A DNA stretch of 64,000 bases from Leptospira stimsonii (GTDB taxonomy: Bacteria; Spirochaetota; Leptospiria; Leptospirales; Leptospiraceae): contig NZ_QHCS01000005.1 of the NCBI RefSeq assembly GCF_003545875.1, positions 186,001 to 250,000 on the forward strand, read 5' to 3'. This document shows, piece by piece, positions 30,322 through 39,412 of the stretch. A program made the position numbers and the translations under genes. The notes below the pieces were generated by a model, which saw only the letters and a list, made by a program, of their open reading frames with translations, was not told where the DNA came from and ran no database searches. The stretch's first letter is position 1; every line of letters begins with the position of its first letter.

Positions 30322-30491
30322 GTCCGGAAATATATTTAGCAAATTGTAAAAAACCGTGTTTAATATAGTAAATATTTAATCTGTTAAAACGGAAATTTAT
30401 TGGGATTTAAAACCTCCTCTTCGAATGTTGGAAAAACTTTCTTTTGGGAATGAACCCCCGCAGGAAGGAAACAAACGTAAGGAAAAACACC

Positions 30492-31922
30492 ATGAAACGC
30501 AAACTTGGTATATTTGGAATTGTGCTGGCTCTTGCGGGGTTTCTGGGAACCTGCAAACCATCGGAAAAAAAAGACGATACACTTCTTCTCGCGATCGCCG
30601 GAATCATTGCCAACGGAGTTAAGGTCAATACTGCCGCAGAGCTCGCAGTGGAATCCAATGATAACTATGATAATAACGAATTCGGTCTCGTAACCGCCAC
30701 GACGATCAACCGTTGGCGATCGGATTGGGCCACGCAGAAACCTGCATCGATCACGGGGAATCTAATCATTCTTCAATCCAATGTAGGCACTGCAGGTCAG
30801 GAGTTTATCAAACCGACCAGCGGAGTTTATGTTTATTCTTGGCCAAACGGCGGCGGTACCGATATCAACTTCAGACAAAAAAGGAACAACGGTCTCTTTG
30901 AAAACGTCCAAACAGGTCTTCCGGACGGAGCGAGAACCGATGCTTTTTTGAAACTGTATCGGATCGATCTTTCAAAAGATCTCGTGGTTTTCGCGGCGGG
31001 TGCGGATTCCGGTGCGGGTACTTCGGCGTCTCCAAAAGGCGGAAACTACCAAACTCTGGGTAGAGGTTTGTATTGGCTTAGATATTGGGGAGCGGATTCG
31101 AAACACGTCGCTGTCTTAGACGGGCCGATCAACACACAATTCTCAGCTTCGGACTTGACCGCTTCCGGTACGGAAAGTTCCCCTCCGAACGACGGAACGT
31201 ATTCCGTAAAAAATCTGCGTACTGTGGACAACTCGGTGCTCGTTCAGCCGGTAGAGAACGTCATCAAGATCGTTAGAAATCCGAATTCTCACGGAGTGAC
31301 CGGTCTGACTTCTTCCGTTTTTATTGCGGATGCTAGACACAACACTACTTCCACCGAACGCGAGTTTGTTGGAACCGCCGACGGAACAAACGCCGCCGAG
31401 GTGGAAGCGGCGAAAAAAGCGCTTACCGAAGGACATTTGAAAGGCGCGTTCTTCGCTCCTTGGTTACAAGTAGTTGATCAAACTACGGGCCGATTTAAAT
31501 CGAAGGCGGCGATCGCGGCTCTTTGGTCCAATCCTGCCGGATGGGGGCACGCAGAAAACGGTTCCGTGAGCGGTTATCAGCAAGGGCAAACGTATCTTCA
31601 TTATTGCAGAACGAATGCGAGATCGATGGTCACAGGACTTTCCACTTTCGTAATTCTGGGAAGACCCACTGTCTTCTACGAAAATTCCTTTATCGAATGG
31701 AACGGACTCTCCGCAAACCATCCCGATCCGACGAAAAGAACACTTCCTTCCGGATCTCCTTTTGCGACGGATACTGCGGATCTAACTGTGAGTACGGGAG
31801 GCGCCGGAGGCGGACCGACTTTCAACGCCGCGAACGCCGCAAATTACAAAACCGTCATCAATCCGAACGCGACTACTTCGCGTCAGACGCCCATTGATGA
31901 TTGGAATTATAAGATTCAGTAG
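30492..31922 (+). CDS. Rhodanese-fold lipoprotein 1
   Basis: 476 residues from ATG 30492 (AAGGAAAAA site). The signal peptide ends at a lipobox-like FLGTC, giving lipid-anchored C21. A first rhodanese-like half lacks the Cys (LVVFAAG, then YWLRYWGADSKHVAVLDG). The second half has VFIADARHNT, GHLKGAFFAPW and the active-site loop C372-RTNARS. Long inserts make it much larger than ordinary rhodaneses. Sulfane-sulfur transfer on the envelope surface or in the periplasm is likely. A strong terminator follows, so it is probably monocistronic. It has a close paralogue at 33446-34888. Confidence 0.82.
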   Translation: MKRKLGIFGIVLALAGFLGTCKPSEKKDDTLLLAIAGIIANGVKVNTAAELAVESNDNYDNNEFGLVTATTINRWRSDWATQKPASITGNLIILQSNVGTAGQEFIKPTSGVYVYSWPNGGGTDINFRQKRNNGLFENVQTGLPDGARTDAFLKLYRIDLSKDLVVFAAGADSGAGTSASPKGGNYQTLGRGLYWLRYWGADSKHVAVLDGPINTQFSASDLTASGTESSPPNDGTYSVKNLRTVDNSVLVQPVENVIKIVRNPNSHGVTGLTSSVFIADARHNTTSTEREFVGTADGTNAAEVEAAKKALTEGHLKGAFFAPWLQVVDQTTGRFKSKAAIAALWSNPAGWGHAENGSVSGYQQGQTYLHYCRTNARSMVTGLSTFVILGRPTVFYENSFIEWNGLSANHPDPTKRTLPSGSPFATDTADLTVSTGGAGGGPTFNAANAANYKTVINPNATTSRQTPIDDWNYKIQ

Positions 31923-31948
31923 AATGGAATTTCGAAGAATCTTTTTTG

Positions 31949-31980
31949 AAACGTCGCGGCTTCGCGGCGCGACGTTTTTT
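31949..31980 (+). terminator. Terminator after rhodanese lipoprotein 1
   Basis: AAACGTCGCG and CGCGACGTTT form a 10-bp stem around a 9-nt loop, followed by a T-run. Confidence 0.85.
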
Positions 31981-32015
31981 ACAATTTTTAATAAATACAT
32001 TTCGGAGAAGTTGCA

Positions 32016-32384
32016 GTGAGACGAACTATTATATTCGGCATTCTTATCAGTCTATTCGGTCTTTTTGTTTTCCCTTCCTTCGCTTCGGGAGGATTTAGCG
32101 GAGGCGGAGTCGCTCAGATTCCTAAAGGAAAAGACCGCGAAAAATATCATCTGGGCAAATCAGTTTACAATCGTGAAATAGAAATCACGGTAACCGCAGA
32201 TCCGGCTAAAGTATCGGCTCAAAAGATCCGCCTTGAATACCTACAAGGTTCTTTGCCTAACAGCGAAAAACAGAGGATCAATCTTGAAGAATTCGCAGGT
32301 AAATTGACGCCTGAACAGTTGGATTCTCTTGAATACTTCGTGAGCGTTCGATTTAACGTAAAGCTCGAAGACAAAAAGGAATAG
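32016..32384 (+). CDS. Small secreted protein of unknown function
   Basis: 122 residues from GTG 32016 with a GGAGAAG site. A Sec signal peptide (1-23, ending PSFAS) is followed by a Gly-rich SGGFSGGGVAQ stretch, KYHLGKSVYNREIEI and a charged C-terminus. KYxLGKxxY recalls the start of small c-type cytochromes, but there is no CxxCH and no cysteine at all. I do not recognise a family. First gene of a likely unit with the beta-barrel, rhodanese 2 and cytochrome genes. Confidence 0.7.
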   Translation: MRRTIIFGILISLFGLFVFPSFASGGFSGGGVAQIPKGKDREKYHLGKSVYNREIEITVTADPAKVSAQKIRLEYLQGSLPNSEKQRINLEEFAGKLTPEQLDSLEYFVSVRFNVKLEDKKE

Positions 32385-32469
32385 TCCTTTCTTTTTCGAA
32401 GTTGATCAATTCGGGGTTAATACACCCGATTCTTATAAATTAAAGAATTTAGAATATTAGGTATATATC

Positions 32470-33432
32470 ATGAAACATAGAATTAGAATTCTATGCGGTT
32501 TATTTTTTTTTTTTTTTTTTTTTACCGCGTTCGGAATTCAAGCCCAGCAGGCCTGGTCCCCGTATCAGAGACAATTGTGGGTAAGGACCGTATTTATTCA
32601 TTCGGAATACGATTCTGCATATCTTGCCAATACAAAGGCGAATTACGACGACAATATACGAATTAGTACCGGAAATATCGTTTTGGAATATGGGATTACG
32701 GATCGTCTTACGGTCGATTTCGGAACCGGCTTCGGTAAATTAGGGAGAGCTAAATTAGTAGACCGTTATGGAGGTCTTATGCAGATTCCCGAAAGCCCGG
32801 ATAAATACGGTTATCTCGATACGAGAATCGGAATTCGTTATAAGATTCTCGACGAATTCGATTACGACAAGTGGTGGATTCCCACGATCTCTGTGAGAGC
32901 GGGCGCCATCAAAAAGGGAGACTATGACCGAAACCCACAATCCTTAGGGGACGGTGCGAACGGAGGAGAAGCCAATTTATATCTCGCAAAGGATTTTGAT
33001 TTCTACGGCCTAGGCGCTCTGGGAGAACTCAGCTATCGAAGAAGGGAGAATCCCGTTCCGGACGACATTCTTTATTATTCAGGACTCTACTTAAGATTTT
33101 TTGAAAGTTTCTTTTTTACGATCGGAGCACGAGGACAAAAAGGGCAGGGAGGTTATGCGTTTGCAGATCCCAGACAAGCTCCCCCGTTGAACTATCTCAA
33201 CCTAACGGTACCAGATACGATTCCCGGGGTCAATCTCTATGATCTCTGGATTCAAAAGGAACGCCCAGCTTGGGGAAGAAGGGAAGACTATCATAACGTG
33301 GAAGCCTCTCTCGGTTTTACCGATTCCTACGGGAATTTTTATAACCTTTATTATTCTCAGACGTACGCGGGATATAACACCGCGAAGTTGCAGACGATCG
33401 GTTTTATCGTTAACTTTCCGTTTAACCTTTAG
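32470..33432 (+). CDS. Outer-membrane beta-barrel protein with poly-T signal peptide
   Basis: 320 residues. The signal peptide has seven consecutive Phe encoded by 21 T, ending near AFGIQAQ. The mature part alternates polar and aromatic residues in amphipathic strands (TDRLTVDFGTGFG, IRYKILDEF, NFYNLYYSQTYAGY) and finishes with TIGFIVNFPFNL, fitting an outer-membrane barrel. Function unknown; by context it might bring the substrate or donor of the rhodanese/cytochrome module across the outer membrane. It ends 13 nt before the second rhodanese gene. Confidence 0.78.
   Translation: MKHRIRILCGLFFFFFFFTAFGIQAQQAWSPYQRQLWVRTVFIHSEYDSAYLANTKANYDDNIRISTGNIVLEYGITDRLTVDFGTGFGKLGRAKLVDRYGGLMQIPESPDKYGYLDTRIGIRYKILDEFDYDKWWIPTISVRAGAIKKGDYDRNPQSLGDGANGGEANLYLAKDFDFYGLGALGELSYRRRENPVPDDILYYSGLYLRFFESFFFTIGARGQKGQGGYAFADPRQAPPLNYLNLTVPDTIPGVNLYDLWIQKERPAWGRREDYHNVEASLGFTDSYGNFYNLYYSQTYAGYNTAKLQTIGFIVNFPFNL
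32503..32523 (+). repeat. 21-T homopolymer inside a coding region
   Basis: An unbroken run of 21 T at codons ~12-18 of the beta-barrel gene. A one-base slip would shift the frame before the mature protein. Its length is also prone to sequencing error. Confidence 0.95.
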
Positions 33433-33445
33433 GAGTAGAACACAG

Positions 33446-34888
33446 ATGAAAAATACAAAACTCATTCTTTTTTCATTATTAATCTTCGGTTTTGTCTGGG
33501 GTTGCGGGAACAAATCCGGCAATTACGATTTTATACCAGCCGCATTTAAGATTCGTCTTCCTTTGATCATTAAGATCAATTCAGCCGAAGAAATCGCAAA
33601 CGCTTCGGCGGACGATTATAATCAGAATAATTTCGGTTTGATTACTTATTCGAAGCTCAACTCTTGGGTTCAAGATTGGCCGAATCGAAAACCGCTCGGG
33701 ATTTACGGAAAACTATTTATCTTTCAGGTTCAAACGGGGACTCCGTCCGGACAGTACGTGTTTCCAAAAACGGGTAGCGGAGTGTATGTGCACTTGTTAA
33801 CCGATGCGGATACGACGTTCGGACAAACTCGAAACAACGGGGTGATCGATACGGAAACGATGGTTCCACAAGGTTCACAAATCGACGGATTCTTAAAAAA
33901 ATACGGCATCGATCTTCAGAACGATCTCGTTGTCTTTTCCGCCGACACTCCGACTACGGCGAATCTGCAACAGGCTTTAAGAGGATGGTATGCTCTTCGT
34001 TACTGGGGTGCTCCCGCAAAGAGTTTAGCAATTTTGAATGGAGCCGTTTCTTATCATGCTTCACAAGGGAATCTATTTACGACTCTTTTTCTTTCTCCTC
34101 TAAATTCCGCAGGAGGAAAGGGAGTTCAATCCCTGCTCACGGATAATACGATTCTTCAGGCGACCTTGGGTGATGTGATTCATATTTTAAAAAATGGGAA
34201 TTCTAACTTTTTGAAGGTCACTCCCGTTCCAGTCAAAGGAGTTTTCTTTTTGGACGCGCGGTCCGTCGCGGAATATACGGGAACCGCATCCAGTACAACT
34301 GGTCCAAGCGGAAAAACCTGCGCGACCCCGCCTTGTGTTACCGGGATCGAAGGTCATATCAAAGGAGCCGTCAATATTCCATTTGCCAATCTATTAGAAG
34401 ATACGAATATTACGGTTCAATTTAAGACAAAGGCACAGATTCAGAACTTGTTTTCTGCGGCGGGGTTCGTGTCAGGTCAGACGATTATCACCTACTGTAG
34501 AACTAACGTGCGTTCAACGGTAACCGGCTTTGCGTCCGTTGCCATCCTCGGAATTCCAACGCGCTATTACGACGGTTCTTGGGTCGAATGGGGATCGCTC
34601 GCGACGGACAATCGTGCGATCAGCGATGATATGAAATGGTCCAATCTCCCTGCGGTTTCTCCTTGGAAAACAAATCTGAGTATCCTTACGGACAATCTCA
34701 CCGCCAATCCGGATACGAACGTTGCGAAAACGAGTTTTACTACCGCTCAAGCTTTTTCCAGAAGTTCCAATCAATTGATCGACGAGGATAAATCGTATTT
34801 GAGCAACACGAGTGGAAGTAGCGGTAGCGGCTCCGGAGGCAGTTCCGGTGGCGGGGGTGGAGGCGGCGGCAACGCTTGCGGCGGTTGA
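33446..34888 (+). CDS. Rhodanese-fold lipoprotein 2 with Ser/Gly-rich tail
   Basis: 480 residues from ATG 33446 with an AGGAG site. The signal peptide ends in FVWGC, making C20 the likely lipid anchor. A Cys-less first half (NDLVVFSAD, YALRYWGAPAKSLAILNG) and an active second half (FFLDARSVAEY, GHIKGAVNIPF, loop C351-RTNVRS) parallel rhodanese lipoprotein 1. The last ~25 residues are Ser/Gly-rich and end NACGG. It lies between the beta-barrel and the pentahaem cytochrome genes, and its stop overlaps the latter's likely start. Confidence 0.82.
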   Translation: MKNTKLILFSLLIFGFVWGCGNKSGNYDFIPAAFKIRLPLIIKINSAEEIANASADDYNQNNFGLITYSKLNSWVQDWPNRKPLGIYGKLFIFQVQTGTPSGQYVFPKTGSGVYVHLLTDADTTFGQTRNNGVIDTETMVPQGSQIDGFLKKYGIDLQNDLVVFSADTPTTANLQQALRGWYALRYWGAPAKSLAILNGAVSYHASQGNLFTTLFLSPLNSAGGKGVQSLLTDNTILQATLGDVIHILKNGNSNFLKVTPVPVKGVFFLDARSVAEYTGTASSTTGPSGKTCATPPCVTGIEGHIKGAVNIPFANLLEDTNITVQFKTKAQIQNLFSAAGFVSGQTIITYCRTNVRSTVTGFASVAILGIPTRYYDGSWVEWGSLATDNRAISDDMKWSNLPAVSPWKTNLSILTDNLTANPDTNVAKTSFTTAQAFSRSSNQLIDEDKSYLSNTSGSSGSGSGGSSGGGGGGGGNACGG

Positions 34889-36105
34889 TTTCCATTCTTC
34901 TTAAAATTCAAAAGGAAGTCGGAGTGATCTGGCTTCTCTTTTTTTGTTTAGGGAATTGCGAAAAGGCGTTTTTAGAATCGCACTGGTCCACACCGATCGC
35001 CTTGCAAGGAAAGGCGCCTTCTCTTTATGGAGAGTCGGAAAAAAGTCTCGACCCGGAAGATTGCGGAACCTGCCACAGGGAACAATTTGAAAAATGGAAC
35101 GAGAGTTTCCATTCGAAAGCGGGAGGATCGGGTCTTCAATGGCAGTTAAAACGTCTTGGAGTGGAAAAAGCAGAGGATTGTTTCTCTTGTCATTCTCCGT
35201 TAGCCGAAACTCAAGCGTATTTTAAAGAATCGAAATTCGCAATATCGAAACCTTCCGAAGAAATTACTTCCTATCTGAGTAAGGGAGAGGAGGAAAGGGG
35301 AATTATTTGCGCTTCCTGTCACGTGAGAAAACACGTTCGATACGGACCACCTCCTCGATCTGGTATCGATCCGAATGGATCTTCACCTCACGGTGGTTAT
35401 ATGATCCGAAATGAATTTGAAACGTCCGAATTTTGCGCGCACTGCCACGAGTCACCCGAGACGGGAAAACGACTCAATGGCAAACGTTTGATGGAGACGT
35501 TCACAGAATGGAAGAAAAGCGAATACGCAATCAAGGGAATCATATGCCAAAATTGTCATATGGAAAATCGGTCCCACGATTGGAAGGGGATACACGATCC
35601 TGAGATGACAAAAAAAGCGATCGGTTCTTCGTTCGAAGTCAAATTGGAAAAAGATGGAATCGTCGTTCTCGCTTCTTTAAAAAATACGGGCGCCGGTCAT
35701 AAGTTTCCGACGTATTCCGTACCAAAATTGTTTCTTTCAGTGACCTGGATTCGGAGCGGAAACGTGTATCGTTCTCTTGCGGAAAAAACGATCGGGCGAG
35801 TGACGGATATCGATTTGGAAACGGAATTCGAAGATACAAGGCTCGCCCCGGGAGAAGAAGCCGTTTTAACAGCCGATATCGACCGGTCCGAGTGGAAGAA
35901 GGGAGACAAAATTCGATTTCAGGCGATCGTCGAACCTGACGAGTTTTATGCGAGAATGTTTCAGGATAACTACGATCAAAGAAAGAAATATCAGATTTCC
36001 GGTCCGGAAGAACTTCAACTTTTGGATGCTTTACGAAATGTAAAGAATACGCGTTATGTGCTCTTTAAACGCGAAAAAACTATGGATCAACTAACCTTCC
36101 ATTAA
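34885..36105 (+). CDS. Pentahaem c-type cytochrome, module 2
   Basis: About 406 residues. The start is uncertain: TTG 34885 overlaps the rhodanese stop as TTGA, TTG 34876 is slightly longer, and GTG 34924 has the best ribosome site (AAGGA, 7 nt) but leaves a signal lacking basic residues. All give a hydrophobic segment ending in a lipobox-like CLGNC. Five CxxCH sites follow at about residues 60, 99, 142, 184 and 221, then a beta-rich domain with GAGHKFPT, like the GHSVPT of the first pentahaem protein. It is an envelope electron carrier; donor and acceptor unknown. The end overlaps the antiporter gene by 15 bp. Confidence 0.87.
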   Translation: MISILLKIQKEVGVIWLLFFCLGNCEKAFLESHWSTPIALQGKAPSLYGESEKSLDPEDCGTCHREQFEKWNESFHSKAGGSGLQWQLKRLGVEKAEDCFSCHSPLAETQAYFKESKFAISKPSEEITSYLSKGEEERGIICASCHVRKHVRYGPPPRSGIDPNGSSPHGGYMIRNEFETSEFCAHCHESPETGKRLNGKRLMETFTEWKKSEYAIKGIICQNCHMENRSHDWKGIHDPEMTKKAIGSSFEVKLEKDGIVVLASLKNTGAGHKFPTYSVPKLFLSVTWIRSGNVYRSLAEKTIGRVTDIDLETEFEDTRLAPGEEAVLTADIDRSEWKKGDKIRFQAIVEPDEFYARMFQDNYDQRKKYQISGPEELQLLDALRNVKNTRYVLFKREKTMDQLTFH

Positions 36106-38316
36106 AAATCCGTCCACCGATCGAATCAAAAGAAGACCGCCTCCTTTCGGAAGTTCGTTCACTCGAAACTCGGGATGATTTTCCCAAATGTCCAAATCGC
36201 AGAGAATGAGATCAAATTGTTTCCAGTCGGAAACGCTCGTTCCCGGCTGAAGAATTTTTACCTTCTCCCGTTTGAGACTTTGTTTGATCTTCGAGGGAAT
36301 CCTATCCACGGACCCGTTCAAGTCAACGATCGAAAGTTTGGAGTTGTAATTCGAGGCAAGTCTTCTTGCAATTTGTAAAAGATTCAGATCTTTTTCGGCG
36401 CCGAAAAGAACATGGATATTCTTCACGTCTTCCAATTGGGATGAGAATAAAATTCCGGTATTACAATTCGTTTCGTTGAGAATGGTTCTGATTTTTCCGC
36501 CGAGAATATCGTCCGAGAAAAAAGAGCGAGCGGCACCGATGAGAAGAAGTTTGTAGTTTCCGTCTTCTACGATTCGGATGATGTCTTTCGTAATATTCGT
36601 CGATGTTTTGTAGATCGTTTGGAGATGAATGTCCAAATCCTTAGAAAGTTCTTTCAAAGGAGTGAAACTGGAAGTCTCATATTTTTCCGCGTGCGATTCG
36701 GAAATGTTCGAATCGGGAGAAAGATGGACGGCGGTGACTTCTCTCTCCTTTTTCTTTTCGGGAAAAAGTCCATAAGCGATCTTTAATAGTTCCAGACCTC
36801 TGGAATGTTGCGCGAAGGATATTAGAATTCCCTTACCCGCTCTGTATCGCGATAACGTTTCCTCCTTGGAAAAAAACCAATCTACGATCTTAAGAGCGGG
36901 CCCGGTCATAATCGTCGTCGTCAATGCCATCAGAACCATCATGGAAAAAATCTCTTCCGATAAAACCCCAAGGTCGTAACCGATGTTGAGGACGATCAGC
37001 TCCATCAATCCTCTTGTATTCATCAAAATTCCGATTGATAGGGAATCCTTCCAATTCTTACCGGATAATCTGGATGCGATCGCACTTCCGCCTAACTTTC
37101 CTAAGATCGCGACAAAAAGAATCACAAAGAAAATCGGCCAAAGGCCGGAACTCGAAAGGAGACCGAATTTTGTCCTGAGCCCCGTAAACGCGAAGAAGAG
37201 TGGGAGTAGAACCGTGAGACTGAAATCTTCGATTTTGTCCACAAGATTGCTACGAAGCTCCTTTTTGTCGGGCATGACGACACCAGCAAGAAAAGCTCCG
37301 AATAACGCGTGTATGCCGATCGCCTCAGTGATCCATGCGGAAATAAAGATAAAAAGAAAAAAGAAAGCGGAGATCGTTTTGGTCATCGATTCTTTCGTAG
37401 TGTATAGATTTCCAGCCCTTCGCATAAGCGGAAGAATCGCCTTCCACATCACGACCATATACGTGACCGACATAAGAATGGTAAGAAAGCCGGAAGAAAA
37501 AGATCCCGCATTGACGATCGTCACCACGACCGCGAGCACGCACCATGCGGTTACGTCATCGGCCGCGGCCGCAGTGATGGCAAGACTGCCTAACGTGGTT
37601 TTGGTCCATCCTTTTTCCAAAATGATTCTTGCGAGGACCGGAAACGCAGTGATGCTCATTCCGATTCCCATAAAAAGACAGAACGCGATAAAATCCACGT
37701 TCTCGGGCGCCAAAGGAATAAAGATAAAATATGCGAGTCCCGCGCCGAGGAGAAAGGGGAACATGATGCTCGAGTGTGAAATTACGATCGCGGACTCGGC
37801 TTGATTCTTCAAAATTTTGAGATCGAGTTCCATTCCGATCACGAACATAAAAAGGAGAAGTCCCAATTGACTGAGAATCTGAAGCGTCGCCAAGGAATCT
37901 TTCGGAAAAAGGAGAAGGAAACCTTCGGGAAACAACAATCCAAGCAGGGAAGGCCCTAATAGAATTCCGGCGAGAATTTCACCGATCACCGCGGGTTGTC
38001 CCACGAGAGTGGCGACTTTCCCAAAAAAACGCGCCACGAGCATGATTACGATCAGTTGAAGAAGTAATCGAGAAAGCGGTTGTTTGAGATGTCCTGAAAA
38101 AATCTGAGCTACGGATTCGAAGTCGAGAAGTCCAGGTCTTTCTATTCCATTTTGAATCGGAGTTCTTATTTGCTTGTCCTTTGGAACTTCCGCGCCCTGT
38201 GAAGAATGAAAACTCTCCTTTTTGACTTCCAGATTTTTTCCGGACTGGAGAATGAAGGCGAGGCATAATACAAAAGAGAAAATTAGAAAAATATAAAATA
38301 CCGATATTTTTTTCAT
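36091..38316 (-). CDS. CPA2 cation:proton antiporter with C-terminal Usp-like domain
   Basis: 741 residues. After an N-terminal hydrophobic segment and ~60 polar residues comes a 12-13-helix Na+/H+ exchanger domain (residues ~85-470) with GQPAVIGEILAGILLGPSLLG and the ion-binding TAAAADDVTAW segment. The last ~260 residues form a cytoplasmic region with universal-stress-protein-like elements (LLLIGAARSFF, LLQIARRLASNYN). It likely exchanges K+ or Na+ for H+. Convergent with the pentahaem gene. Confidence 0.9.
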   Translation of the reverse strand: MKKISVFYIFLIFSFVLCLAFILQSGKNLEVKKESFHSSQGAEVPKDKQIRTPIQNGIERPGLLDFESVAQIFSGHLKQPLSRLLLQLIVIMLVARFFGKVATLVGQPAVIGEILAGILLGPSLLGLLFPEGFLLLFPKDSLATLQILSQLGLLLFMFVIGMELDLKILKNQAESAIVISHSSIMFPFLLGAGLAYFIFIPLAPENVDFIAFCLFMGIGMSITAFPVLARIILEKGWTKTTLGSLAITAAAADDVTAWCVLAVVVTIVNAGSFSSGFLTILMSVTYMVVMWKAILPLMRRAGNLYTTKESMTKTISAFFFLFIFISAWITEAIGIHALFGAFLAGVVMPDKKELRSNLVDKIEDFSLTVLLPLFFAFTGLRTKFGLLSSSGLWPIFFVILFVAILGKLGGSAIASRLSGKNWKDSLSIGILMNTRGLMELIVLNIGYDLGVLSEEIFSMMVLMALTTTIMTGPALKIVDWFFSKEETLSRYRAGKGILISFAQHSRGLELLKIAYGLFPEKKKEREVTAVHLSPDSNISESHAEKYETSSFTPLKELSKDLDIHLQTIYKTSTNITKDIIRIVEDGNYKLLLIGAARSFFSDDILGGKIRTILNETNCNTGILFSSQLEDVKNIHVLFGAEKDLNLLQIARRLASNYNSKLSIVDLNGSVDRIPSKIKQSLKREKVKILQPGTSVSDWKQFDLILCDLDIWENHPEFRVNELPKGGGLLLIRSVDGFLMEG

Positions 38317-38533
38317 ACGGAGAATCCTCGTCTGGGAGCAGTTTCTTCCCGAATTCTGGATTCGTCATTCAGATTTTAGCCGGGGGGAGGACGTTTCTAC
38401 TTTGATATTTTTCGCTTTTAAGATAAAAACCTTCAAAGAAAAAAGGGAAGGATTCGAACCGGAAACCGGGAATCTTTTTTGTCTTTTCAAGAATGGATTT
38501 TTTCCAGAATCGACTTCGCGTAACAAATTCGAT

Positions 38534-39397
38534 TTACGGAAGAGGGGAAAGCAGAAGAGATTCTTCTTGAAGAACTTTCGAAGCGAGTTTGGCCGCTTCC
38601 AGAGGAGCCGCGGGTTGTCCCGTTGTGCGAACCCGAGTGAATATCAACCACTGCGCGCCTTCTTTTTGGAAGAGGGCCCAGAACCAGGAGTTCGCTTCTT
38701 CTTGGTTATAGTAAAACGCGGAATCGGATTTGTATTCCTCGATTCCGTTCCAGTTACCAGGAAGATCGTGATTGCCGCTCGCGTTGGAGACGGAACCTGA
38801 TTCTCTTTTCAAAATACCGAAGACTGTCTGTATCGTTTTTTTGCGAAAAGGCGGCTTCGATTCTTGTAAACGGATGAGATAATCCACAAATTCAACCGGG
38901 GATACGGAGTAAGAACCGTCCAACCAAAAGGAAGCCCTTGTCATCGGAACGGCGCTCGTAAAGTCGTTTCCTTTTTCAAGGAGCTGTCTGCCTTTTTCGG
39001 GGCCGATATCGTTCCAGAGTTTTGCAAAATACCAATGAACGGAATACTCAAGGGCAGATCTAAGATTCTGATCCTTTTGCCAACGGATATAAGGATGTCT
39101 CGTTTTATCCCAGAAAAAAAGGGATTGATCCTCTTTGAGATAGCCGCTTTCCAAAGCGTTCAACGCAAGAATCGTGTGAAAAAGAGAAGCGGGTGGGGAT
39201 TTATAAGAACATTCTTCTTTTTGAAAGTAGATTTTACTTCTTGCGCTTAGGTTTACTAAGATCGCACAAGCCGATTTCCCGTCCCAGTTCAGATTCTTTT
39301 CCGAAAAAGGCATAGGCGGAAGCGATAAAACGGAAGGTTCGCTTTTACAAGAGAAAAGTAAGAAGAAGATCCAAAAGAATGAGAATAGAGACTTCAC
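38534..39397 (-). CDS. Class D beta-lactamase/PBP-fold lipoprotein lacking the catalytic Lys
   Basis: 287 residues with a lipobox-like LLFSC (C17). The fold follows class D serine beta-lactamases: PPASLFHTILALNALESG where OXA enzymes have PASTFK, then FFWD, LRSALEYSVHWYF (the SxV element) and SFWLDGSYSVSPVEFVDYL. S71 is in place, but the SxxK lysine is His74, and no KTG triad is evident (LPGNWNG near its expected place). Hydrolytic activity is doubtful; it may bind peptidoglycan precursors or act as a sensor. The spacer 38317-38533 upstream holds no clear feature. Confidence 0.72.
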   Translation of the reverse strand: MKSLFSFFWIFFLLFSCKSEPSVLSLPPMPFSEKNLNWDGKSACAILVNLSARSKIYFQKEECSYKSPPASLFHTILALNALESGYLKEDQSLFFWDKTRHPYIRWQKDQNLRSALEYSVHWYFAKLWNDIGPEKGRQLLEKGNDFTSAVPMTRASFWLDGSYSVSPVEFVDYLIRLQESKPPFRKKTIQTVFGILKRESGSVSNASGNHDLPGNWNGIEEYKSDSAFYYNQEEANSWFWALFQKEGAQWLIFTRVRTTGQPAAPLEAAKLASKVLQEESLLLSPLP

Positions 39398-39412
39398 TTA
39401 AAAAGGACTGAA

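Noticed and set aside
36983..37804. 273-codon open frame opposite the antiporter gene
   Set aside because: It is antisense to a clear membrane-transporter gene; composition reflects the complement of hydrophobic codons.
38440..38475. GATTCGAACC followed by ACCGGG, resembling a tRNA T-arm on the minus strand
   Set aside because: The stem around TTCGAAT does not pair, and no acceptor, anticodon or D arm could be drawn.
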